A DNA stretch of 64,000 nucleotides. It comes from Chrysomallon squamiferum (taxonomy: Eukaryota > Mollusca > Gastropoda > Neomphalida > Peltospiridae). Positions 51,101 to 63,100 of this stretch are shown here, piece after piece. The stretch is taken from NCBI GenBank assembly GCA_012295275.1, contig CM022665.1, forward strand, positions 34,218,022-34,282,021, in the 5' to 3' direction. The notes below the pieces were generated by a model. That model made no database searches, had not been told where the DNA came from, and saw only the letters and a program-made list of their open reading frames with translations. Position 1 is the first letter of the stretch, and every line of letters starts with the position of its first letter. The translations under genes were made by a program, and so were the position numbers.

Positions 51101-54100
51101 TAATTTGGAAGATAATAGGAACCCTTCCACGGAACTGTCTGCAGTTGGTACTGAGTCTGAAATGGAATTTGTTGAATTCATTGAAAGATTGTAGAATTCG
51201 TGTTATTTTTTATTAAATTTTTAAAAAAATAAGTTTTGTTATTTGAAGTTCCGTATGTGACCAATGGACATACTTGATAAACTGTAATTGAATTATTATG
51301 GTGTCCAATGAAAAAAAAAAAAAATTAAACTTATTTGTTTTACGTTCAAAGTTCAGTTGTTTATTACTAATTAATAAATCACACAAACTTATTTTAGAAG
51401 TTAGATATAACATAATTTGTGGGTAAACTGAAAATTTTGAGGGGAGGAAGTGTTGTATCTAAATGGTGTATATGGATTAAATTTGTTACAGTTTACGATG
51501 TTTAGGGGAACCGGAATAAGGGAGATGATATTATATGACGTCACCGGGAGCATGCGTTAGTTTTTGTTCGTAGCTATTTTTGAAACGAAATAAACTGTTT
51601 GGAAACTGAAATGAACTTTATGTTTTAACGTTAAAACATAACAATTATATTTATTTTGTTTTGTTTTATTATTTATTTATTTATTTATTTTTATAATTAT
51701 TTTATTTTTATGACAGGTGACAATTCCAGCTCTACTATACTGGTACAGAGAAGATTTCAGTGACAAAGGAGACAACCAGAATGAAATCAAGCTAGAAGGT
51801 TTGCTAACCTTTGTGGCACAGAATCTGTCAGAGGTCAAAGCTTCAGACCTAAATCAGTTGCTAAATTTTGATGAAGAACCAGAAAATTTAGGTTTATCTT
51901 TTTATGTTTTATTTTTTAGATACTGAAAAAGTTATTTTCTTTGCTATTTCCTACTTTCCATTTATTAAAATACATCGGTTATTATTTATAAAATCTTTGT
52001 TTTTATATTTTACAACATTATCATTGATGTTGTTATCCATATATATTATAAAATAAATAGTTTTTTTAAATAATTGCCGTAGAAATAAAAATAATTAAGT
52101 GTAAAACTGATATTATTTATATTTTCTTCTATAAAATGTAAAAGGAAATGTTTTGAATATTATGTTTTGCCTATAATTATGTATATTGAAATATTTGGAT
52201 TTGATACTTTATATTGTACATTACTGATTTCTTTAGATATGTCTGGAGCAAGAGAACTACCATTCACAGTAAAACTGATTCCTCACTCCACAGAATTTGG
52301 CTTCATTTTTGATACAAACATGATGGTCACAGGTGTGCAAGTACATCGTCAAATATCGTCTCTCCCAAACAGCTTGGAATGTTCCACAGAGAGCATTGTC
52401 CAGAGCTATGAGTCAGGATTTGTTGTAGAGAAATCAGCATATCGACTAACACCAACAACACTGGACTACGTGAAAAATGATTCATCACTTGTAGCAACAC
52501 TGGTTAGTCTGGTGTGTGCTGATGAACTGGATGATCTTGAAATTCCAATGGAAGATTATTTTCTGTCTGAGAGTGCTAAAAGTTGCAGCACAAGTATGTC
52601 AGACATCAGTATTGTAGATACCAGAAGTTACAGGTATTTATTGTAATCTCTTTTCTGAATGTTATTACAGGAAAAAGAACCAGATAGTTTGGGTTAGTTT
52701 TCATGCTTTAAATGTGAAAATATTATATGAGAAACAGGCCCAATATATGCTTTCAAGAAGAATTGATCATGCTATCTGTTATGCCTCAAAACACTGCTTT
52801 AACACACTGGACTACAATTCACTCAGAAAAATATCAGGTTTGGCAGTCTGTTATATTATTCATAATTCATATCAAAAGTGGTAGTTTTTATCACATAGGT
52901 GCTTTTAGTAGCCATTTGTTTTGAAACATCACAAATCCACAATATTTTTAATATTAACCTTATTTCTTTGTTACAGCCTTAGTTGAATTATTCAGCTCTA
53001 ACTTAGATTACAATGCTTTTGCAAATTGTTTTGAATCTAAATATTTTATTACATTTTACAGGTATCAGAGACTGACTAATGAATTTCCTATTCTGGAACG
53101 TCACTTACTGAACTACGTAGTGCCTCTTGCTGCTGTTGATAAACCTGAAATAATTGCTGGGAGTGAACCAATCCTGAAGTTTGTTACAAATGAGATTGAT
53201 GACAAAGTTAAAGTGTGCATGCTCAGTCTCCATGACAGCATCCAGTTTGAAGAGGTGATTTCAGACATGATAAAACAAACGTCTGCAAAGAGCAACTGGG
53301 CTGCACTTCTGAGATTGTTTCACTGTATTCCAGAATTGACAATGAATGAAAAACAAAACTGGCAGATTGTTCATGATTTTGTGTTAGGTTGCTGGGCAAC
53401 CAGGCAAATAAAGTCAAATCCAGATAGTTCTCAGATTCCAGATGAGTTGAAGAAATTCTACTGTCATGATAACCAGGCAAGGACTGTGTTAGCTGTATGT
53501 GATTTAATTCCTGAATATCATGGGATAGATGTGATAGAGGCTTGCTTGATGCATTCTCTCAGTGGAAATCTTCATGACACTTTAAAAATAAAACTGGAAA
53601 AAATGAAAATATATTCTCAGGTATTTTATACTTTTGCTTTATTTAATTTTGAATGAAAAATAATGGAACTGTTTGTTAAGTGTTTTCTAATAAATTTTTA
53701 AAATAATTTTATACCATAGAATTCTGCAATAATTAAAGAAATTGCAAAATATTTTGCTAAAATGTTTTTAACATAAATCACAGTAAGTATTCTAGATGAA
53801 AAAAATAACAATAATTATCAATAAACGCTGTTGCATATTTTTATTTTCATCTTCTCTGTAAAATATATTTTATGATGTGACTTGTATATTCTGTTAAGAC
53901 CATGTTAACCTAACTTACTGTTTGTGTTACGTAGATTACAGACAGTGTAAAAAACCTGCAGTTCAGACTGTCTACCTCAGAATTTGTCAATACTGAGGAG
54001 ATGGACATAAACAGAATGTATGCTGTCAAACTCAAATATTTCACAGATTGGAGAATTGTTGTCAAGGTTACGGAGTCTTCACCCAAGGAAGTGCTAGACA

Positions 54101-57100
54101 TTTTAATAAGAAGCAGAGACTTTGAAATTGCAAAGAAATGGGCCAAAATGCATGCTTTGTCTAATGAAATAAAACTGGTAAGAATATAATTTCTTTGTTT
54201 ATGTGAAGGAATTTTTGACATTTTGTTTTTAGAACTAATAATATTTTGGTCAGTATCAATGAAAATATCTTTAATTGGTTAGTTTTGAGTTGTTTGAAGA
54301 TAAATATAATAGGGTTACATTATATTAACATAATTTGATTTGCTTTTACCTTGCAGGATAGTCTTGATTTATTTGAATATTTTGACAAAACAGGTCTTAA
54401 AAATGATGTTATTTTATTATAATAATAATAATAATATTATAATGCTACTAAAAATAAAATCACATAAAAAGAGTAAAAATCAATAATAATAATAATACAA
54501 ATCTCAGCTGAATTAGACCTGAAAACATTAAATATTAAAAGTTAAATTTTATGTTGATCATTATTATATGTTTTCAGGAAATTGATGAGCAGTATATTTT
54601 GTCATTACTTGAATCAAAGAATCCAAACACAGCAAAGGCATTTCAGGTATATTTACACTGAATTAGTATTTATACATCAAAGAAGTTTGTTCCATCAGTG
54701 AGGCTTTAATAATTAAGTAAGGCACTTGATTCACTTTTTTAAGATTGACAGCAAAATGATTTGAACATTGTGCTATAGGATTGCTAAAATAATATAGGTT
54801 TTAAGTTTAAGACTATTTAAGTTAATAATTTACATATAATATTTTAACTAGTCTCAGTAACATAAAATTGAGAAAAATTATATTTTTGTTTGTTTGTTTG
54901 TTTCTTTGATTATTTATTTTATTTTATTTCATTATTTTTGATCTACAAATGCTAATTTTAGGTGTTGGAAGATCTTAAGGGCAATAACTCTACAGCATGT
55001 TTGTCAATGTGTGAAATGCTTTTGCAAAAGCTGACAGACTACAAAGATGTCCAGTTTATAGCAAGTTACATTCTCAACTCATTCAGAACTGAACTGAGTG
55101 ATGACGTGGCTGAGAGTCACATACTTCGACTAATTGGAGCAAAAGTGAGAGAAATGTTGCAGAATCATTATAAAACAAAAAAATACAGTTGAACACCTTG
55201 AAATGCACATTCACAACCAAAAACACATACACCACACTCAGAGACATACACATTTTAAAAATTGGTTTCATTAATTAACACTTATTATTATTATGTAATG
55301 TTTTCCTATTATGATCCTCTGTATGATCCTCTAGTAGATCAAATTTAATTTCAAATCAGTTTAATAATCTTTAATATTTATGTAATTTTCCATTTAATTT
55401 CAGGCACTTCTTTGTCTTCCATTTTCAATCAGAGGAGAATACTCCAATTTGGTAACTACTCCACATCTGATTCTAGAACAACTGTTGATGAACATGAAGG
55501 TAAAAAAATCTTCTTGGTCAAAATTTTTATTAATATTGTCCTGAAATTTAATTCTTAACGAGCCAGTTAGCAAAAAGCTGTTTCTTTAAATTTGAATATA
55601 AATGATATTGGACGGGTTTTTTTTTGTTGTTTTTTTATTATTATTTTCAAAGTGTTTGTTTTTGCTTTCTGGAGTTTCAGTAATATTTATTATTTTCACT
55701 GGATTTTTTATTTTTTACAATTTTTGTTGTTGTATTACAACATATATTTGTTAACTTTATTTTTACTTCTTTTTTTTCATCAACTTTTTTAAATGTCATT
55801 TTAGGTTGACTTAGCTGGTCAAGTTTTTCTCAAAATTAATGGCGATTTTTCCCAGATCCAGACACAAAGTCTAAAATGCACAACAGAACAGTTTAATGAA
55901 CTTCTTATTGAATATGCAACAAAAGCTGTGGAAGTGACAGTTGTACAGGTCATAGAATCAGGTAATTTTTTTAATTATTATTACTTTCTAAAACAAATTA
56001 TTCTAAATATTCCTTTTTTTTTTTTTCTTTTTTTTTTTCTTCATTTAAACCAAAACACTGATATAAAGGATGTTTTTGATACAAAGAATATTGTATTACT
56101 AAGTTATTATTATTTTTAGAAAATTTTATGTTCATAAACTTTTTCACACATAAATTTACACAAAGATAAATAGTTTTATACATATGTATTCTCATCGTTA
56201 CAGGCTCCACAGAAACAGATTCTTACAATCAGAAGTATTTAATTCAAAGACATTTTCATATCTTTTTCTTATTAACCAACATGATTAATATGAAATAAAA
56301 TTGTTTGGTTCTATTATTTATAGTATTACTCTTGGTTATATAAAAATAAAGGGACTCTGTTAAAATGCCTCTATATTTTCACAGATAAAGAAAGAAGTCA
56401 AAGTTTGTGTTCAGGTGGCTCAGCAAAGAATGAAGAAGGCGAGATGACTACTTCTACTACACGTTACTTTAATGAGTCTGTCAGAGTCAGAAGAATGGGA
56501 TTTGATGGAACAGGTTCAGATACTATTATTTTAATTTTATTATTATTATCTTTTAATAACAATCATTACAAAATCTGAAACAGTCTTTAACTTAAATCAT
56601 TTTACTTTAATGGGTCAGAAGAATGGGATTTAATAAATCAGTTACAAATAGTTATATTTTTATTTCTCATTTCATTCTTTATTTTATTATTGTTATTATC
56701 ATTTATTATTAATTTTTTTATATATATTTTAAGTGTTCATTACAAAATTCTGTACAAATAAAATCTGAAATGATTTTTAAATAATTCAAAAAAAAATTTT
56801 AAATGAAAATTCTGACATCATGGATACCAGAAATGGATACCATAATGTGTGATTATTTATTTTTATGAGAAATGAAAATTTTTGATACTTCATAAATTAT
56901 AATACAATTGTTATTTCAGTGTCACCAAAAACTGTGATAGGTTCTCCACTTGGAAGTAGTCCAGGAATGAACAAAAGGATTGTATCTCCAGTGTCTAGTC
57001 AGGGTAAATTTATGATGCCAGTACAGCCCCCACCCAAAGAGAAGTGGGTTCCAGATTCGGCTACAGCAGTGTGTATGGTTTGCAAAGTGGAGAGATTCAG

Positions 57101-60100
57101 CATGGTAAATAAAGTTTAAAAAAATTCTTTAATGACAGTTTGATGTTGTACTGTGTGTATGTGTGTATGGGCTATTTACACACATGCATGCACACACACA
57201 CATATTAGTATATATTCATGATAACATTAATTAACTGTTTTCTAAAATTAGCATTAATCTGATTTTGTTGATTGTGGAATTCATAGCAATAACAATGAAC
57301 AGTTTAAATTTAGAATTTTAATTTGGTTTTGTTTTGAATTTATATTTTTAAGAGTGTTGTTAGGTGGGATTGTTTTGGGTTTTGGGGGGTTTTAAGTTGT
57401 TTTTTAAATTTTACATCAGGTTTAAGAATAAAGTCCTGGAAAAAATAAAATAGGATTAAATTATTTTACTGTCAATTACAGCAACAGTTTTAATAATGTT
57501 TAAATCATTTTTATGACATCATATAAAGATTTATCCACAAATTGTTTTACATTTTAAATATTAAATTAGTTTAATCGACGTCATCACTGCCGACAATGTG
57601 GTCGTGTTGTGTGTGCAGCATGCTCTACAAAGAGAACTGTGATTGGAGGAGAATCTGCAAGGATTTGTGATGACTGTTACAATCAGATTTACAACCCAAG
57701 GTCTGTTAAAAATATTTTTATGTTTTATAGTATTTTTTGTTTGTTCCTTTTTTTATTTTGTTTTTATGTTGCAGAATCATTTATGTAATACACAGCATTG
57801 TTTGTTTATCCAAAAAAATGTTTTTTGTCAAAAAGACTGAAACTGTAATGAAGAATATTTGTGTGATATCCCTTTCACTGTGTAATTAAAAATAGCTCCC
57901 AGCAAAATTAACTAGACTAGTACTTGCTCTGCCACCCCACAGACTGCAGCACAAACTGAGCTGATATGATGTTTGGGAGTCATTATAATTATTTTGCTGA
58001 AGTTCCAGTTAGTGGGTTTTTTAAGGTTTTATTTTATTAATATTTTAGTTTCAGGTTTAAAATTTACATTCTGTTGGAGAAAAACTAAATTATTTTTTTA
58101 TTATGTTTATAAACTTTTTATATATATTTTTTTATATTTAGTGATATGAAATCTAGAGAAGGAGAGTTTTACAGCCAGCGGAGGAAAGAGAGTATTAGTG
58201 TAGCTAGTACCAGTGTTCATGGAGATTCCCCATCTAGAGTGAACTCCCCTGAGTTACATATAGAAGGTCAAGGAGTAGATATTCTCTATGATGATGGAAT
58301 ATGGCAACTCAGCACTGATGTTAATCACAACATTGCAGTCAGAGAAGAATTCTATTATGAGCAGGTAACAAAGTTAATTAACTTAAAAAAAATATTCTTT
58401 CATGATGGAGCAAATGTTCATTTATTTTGTGTTTATTATTTTTCTATTTAGTTTTCTGTTTATTTATTTTTGAAACCACTGAATTTTAACTTAAAAATAA
58501 TGAACTTGAAAGCTAAATTAAAAATATTTTATGAATCTCTATTTTTGTTATTTTTTAAATAAATTATTTTGGTTGGTGTGATGTACAAATCATATAACAC
58601 AAAGAAATGGAATTTGAATTTCAGAACTACAGTGAATTAAATTTATATTTGATTTTATAATTTTGTGTTATTATTGCTACTACCACAACTATTACACCAA
58701 GCACAGAAATTGTCATAATGTTAAAAATATTGTTTTACTATATTTAATTTTCTGGATATTTGTTTACAAATTCTTTTCAGGCTCCTAGTGTGTCTCTCTG
58801 TATGTCAATATTGCATCTCCATAGCGACCAACAGCAGTGTGGTCAGCAGATGTTAAGGATGTGTGACTATTTGTCAGAGTTTTTACAACCTGTGTCACCA
58901 GGAGTACCAAACCCAGAAGTGGACTATGCCCTCATTATCAGGTACAAAACCCGACCATCTCAGATTTTTATAAAACTTGGTATACTTGTTGACTGGATCC
59001 CTCAGCACCAAATCTGAAATATTAGCCCAGTCGGATCAGTGGTGTGGGAGATATGGCCCACCAAATTTTGAGATTTTTGGCAAAAATGGGGGCATGACCA
59101 CCAACCTTTGAACCCTCATATCTCAGGAACCACTGGGCCAATCTTCATAAAATTGGTATTGTTGAAAAGGCAGTATGACAAGAATTCCAAATCTGCCATT
59201 TTTGTTCAGTTTGGGGTACACTGATCTTTTGACCTTTGTTATGACCTTGAAATTGACCTTGTGGATCACGTGACCTTAAGATGACCTTTATTGAAATTTA
59301 ATCTCCCACATGTTAACTAAAACATATAAAAGTTTCCTGGGTGTAATACTTTTTGTTTAGCCATAATATAGATTCAAAAAATGCATACCTGCATGGATGA
59401 TTGATACAATGCATTACAATGTACATTTTCTACATGTACAGACTTCTCTGAGACCAAAAACTCATCTTTGGAGTCAAAATCCACCTAACATGTCTGAAGG
59501 AATGCCCAAAGGATATGAAAAGATGCCAAATGGCATGAGATGTTCAACACAATTAGGCCCAAAGGGTTAACAGGAAGTGATGCTTCAGGCATGTCAGGAA
59601 CTCCTTGAAATCCCCATTGAGCACATGGCAATTAGAAGTTTAAGACAAAGAAGTTTCTTTATCTGCATTTCTTTGACAATCTGACGCCTTCAAGCTGGAC
59701 ACAATGTCAGATGTTGATATGTAGTCATTTTATCATGTCATGTGGCCTTGCCAATGGTTTTGAACAAGGTTTCAGTCAACCACAGTACAACCCAATCTGA
59801 AATCAGACTTCATCAAATCTATATTGTGGCTAAACAAAAAATATTACACCCAGGAAACTTTTATATGTTTTAATTAACATGTGGGAGATTAAATTTCAAT
59901 AAAGGTCATCTCAAGGTCACGTGAACCACAAGGTCATAACAAAGGTCAAAAGGTGACTGATCAATAATGGCAGATTTGGAATCCTTGTCATATTGCCTTT
60001 TCAACAATACCAGTTTTATGAAGATTGGCCCAGTAGTTCATGAGATATGAGGGTTCAAAGGTTGGTGGTCATGCCCATTTTTGCCAAAGATCTCACAATT

Positions 60101-63100
60101 CAGGGGGCCATATCTCCCACACCACTGATCCGATTGGCCTAAAATTTCAGATTTGGTGCTGTGGGAACCCAGTCAACAAGCATACCAATCTAAAAATCTG
60201 AAACAGTTGGGTGATTTGACACAGAATGACCCTTTACAATTATATTATAATATTAATTAAAATTTAATTTCAGGCTGTAATGTACATTTTCTTTTTCCTT
60301 TTTTTTTTTTAATAAAAATAAATAGACAAATAAACAAATAATTAAATAAATAATAATAATAATAATAATTAAAAAAATATTTTATTTTGTAAGAAGTGCC
60401 AGATAGAAAACAAAATATTTTTTTGTCATGAGAATTTTTTTTTTTTTTTTTTTTTTTTTTTTCTTGTCAGTATGATGCTACAGCTTCTGTTCCAAGCTAA
60501 GCTGAAGTTTCTCAAGTGTGGAGACAATCAGGGTCTGGGGATGTGTGACATGTATCAAATACGTGTCGACCTCCTCAAAATACTTGTAGCTGCTAATTAC
60601 AAAGATTTGCCTTCCATACAGCAATTAACAAAAGTAGACACAGTGAGGTGAGTTATCTCATTTATAGTTTGAAAATTTCTTAATTTTTAAAAACCAAGAA
60701 TCCTAAAAACTTATTTGACTTCTGACAATTTGTGTATTAAAAATAGTTTTTTTATCATTTAATGAAAAAAAAAACATAAAAATAAAAAATAAATCACTTT
60801 AGCAATTAAAGTTTATACAGTTAGGTATCTTTTTATTTTTATTTATATATTTTTTTTTACATTAAAGGTTTTGGTTGATTATTTAGAATACTTTATTATT
60901 GCTAAATTCTGTTGTTTTTATTTACAAAAATATAACAAATTAGATTTTTAGCTAAGCAATTTTTAAATTTCAGTTTGGCATTTTCATGCCAAACAAGTAA
61001 AAAATAAATTAAGAATGCAATTTAGTTTTACAGTTTTACTGGATATTTTTTTCAAAATGTATCTTGTGTATATTGAAACAGTTTCTTACTATAATAATAT
61101 GTGGTGGCTGCAATAGAGAAAAAGCTGTTAAAAAAATAATAATAATAATTAAAAAATTCAAAAAAATTCATATTATTGAACTGAAATTTCTATAAATTTC
61201 TATAAATGTTGTATACATATTGCATTATTTGTCTTGATCTGTGGATTGCTATATTATTAAAGATACTTTTTATTAAATCACTGACTGAATAGATTAATAT
61301 TTACTGACACACCAACATCACAGATCATATATATATATTTTGGCCCTTAGTGTTTGATGTTTTATTTCATATAAACATGTTGCCAAGCAAGATATTTATT
61401 TATTTATTTGTTTGTTTATTTGTTTATTTATTTATTATAATAATGATGCAAAAAAAATGAAAAATACACTTTAGCTAACATATTTTACAAATGTTTACAG
61501 ACGTTTGAGAGACAAGTTGATAGAGAATGAGAGATTATCTCTGGCTATGGAAGTCTCAACAAAGTGTGGACTAGACCCAGCTGGTGTGTGGGCTTCATGG
61601 GGTATGGCGTGTTTTCTCCGTGGAGATTACACTGGAGCCAGGGAAAAATTCAGTCACTGTCTGAAGGTTAGCTTTATTATTTATACTTGATAGTTTATGT
61701 AAAATCAAAGAAAAATATTGAAAAGTATATGTCTGTGTATGCAGTTGCATACTATGCAAATTTGTGTTAATGTGCATACATAGGTATTTTACCTAACTTC
61801 AAATGAATTAACAGCTTCCTCATTTTTTGTTCTTTGTTAGTTCCTGTTCAGTAATATAAACAGAAGATGTCCAGTTACTTTTTAGATCATTTTATATAAT
61901 AAACTGAATTGTACATGCCAATTTATATATTGTGTAGATTTAATTACTAGTAACTTTGTTTTATCTAATTTTTGGTATCTGTTACAAAGATTAAAAATTG
62001 TTACTTTTTCGTTAATATATAATGTTAATAAACTATTATTTTACTCTTTTTTTTGTTCTTTTTTTTTGACATTTAAAGTTTTTAAACAACTAAACTAAAA
62101 ATGTGCTATTTTTTTTTTTTTTGGTAGGTTCCAAAGGATTGCAATCAGTCAGCTACATCTCACTTGTTGTCAGAAATAGTCGATTACCTTGAACACATGC
62201 CTAGTTCAGGCATGACTGAGGTACTTGTAACAATTTGTAAATGTTTTATGTCTTCCATTAACATTTCAGTCAGTGTCATCACAACTGGTTTAACCAAGAA
62301 TTCATTTCTTTTATGTGGGAATACAGGTGTTAAGCAATAAAAGTAGTCCATAGCTAATTGCAGCAGGCTTCCTTTCACTTACAATTATACAAAAAAACCT
62401 CCAAAAAAATGTTTAATACTCAGTAATTAAAAAAATAAAATGTAATTGGGGCTTTAATAAATAAGTATTCTTTGCAACAGTTAAAAAAGATAAATTATAG
62501 AAGTGGAATAAATTAACATGTTAATAGTAATACTTAGATATATATATATATATTATGATAAAGCCACTGCTTTCTTTGAGTTTCTCCTTTAATAATTTTT
62601 GTTGGTAATTTCTAGCATTAATCTTTTTTTCATCAATTTTTTAAAATATTTCTGTTTCAGATTCAGATGTTTCAAACCAATCAAGGATCACTGAAAAATA
62701 TTGTCAACTTTCCTACAGCTGTAAGGGTACATTTTTGTTTGCTATAAACATTCTTCCTAAAAAGTAAATAATCTTGAAAGTTTAGTATGCCAAAAAGAGG
62801 AAAACAAATAGTTTTATCTTTTAACAACAGCAGTTACATTTTTCTAAGATAGTATATATAGTTTATACTTTTTAAATTTTAATGAAGTTCAGAGATATAA
62901 ATACAACTAAAATCTACATTAATAACAAATGTTTAATGGGCAGTTCTAGTTTAATTATCAACTTAGTAATCTTTACAAACATTTACTATATCAAGCACAT
63001 TCTTTATCTTCATTAATATGTTGTTTTAACAGAACAGTTCAGTTCCACTGATGTATTAATTTATGAATTTCAGAACAATACTGATCGAATAGGAATTGAC

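Larger units (their letters stand above)
47012..51648 (+). mobile_element. Ty3/gypsy LTR retrotransposon, Mag-like, decayed, in ZFYVE26 intron 19
   Basis: The provirus-like body spans 47,017-51,643, bounded by the 5-bp target duplication ATTAT at 47,012-47,016 and 51,644-51,648. LTRs start TGTT and end ACA. A primer-binding region begins TGGTGACGAGG just after the 5' LTR, and a purine tract GGGGAGGAAG ends at 51,450. The gene order is gag, protease, RT, RNase H, integrase, which is the Ty3/gypsy order. Short LTRs and two CCHC knuckles fit the Mag group. It is inserted in the sense orientation of the host gene, between exons 46620-46712 and 51717-51891. Several stops and frameshifts show it is not autonomous. 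Confidence 0.92.

Noticed and set aside
54361-54397. Possible 37-nt exon with AG acceptor and GT donor
   Set aside because: Including it would break the phase-0 join between exons 53935-54177 and 54578-54646.
56210-56240. AG followed by open sequence (GCTCCACAGAAACAGATTC) upstream of exon 28
   Set aside because: No donor in a compatible phase; the exon at 56,385 joins correctly without it.
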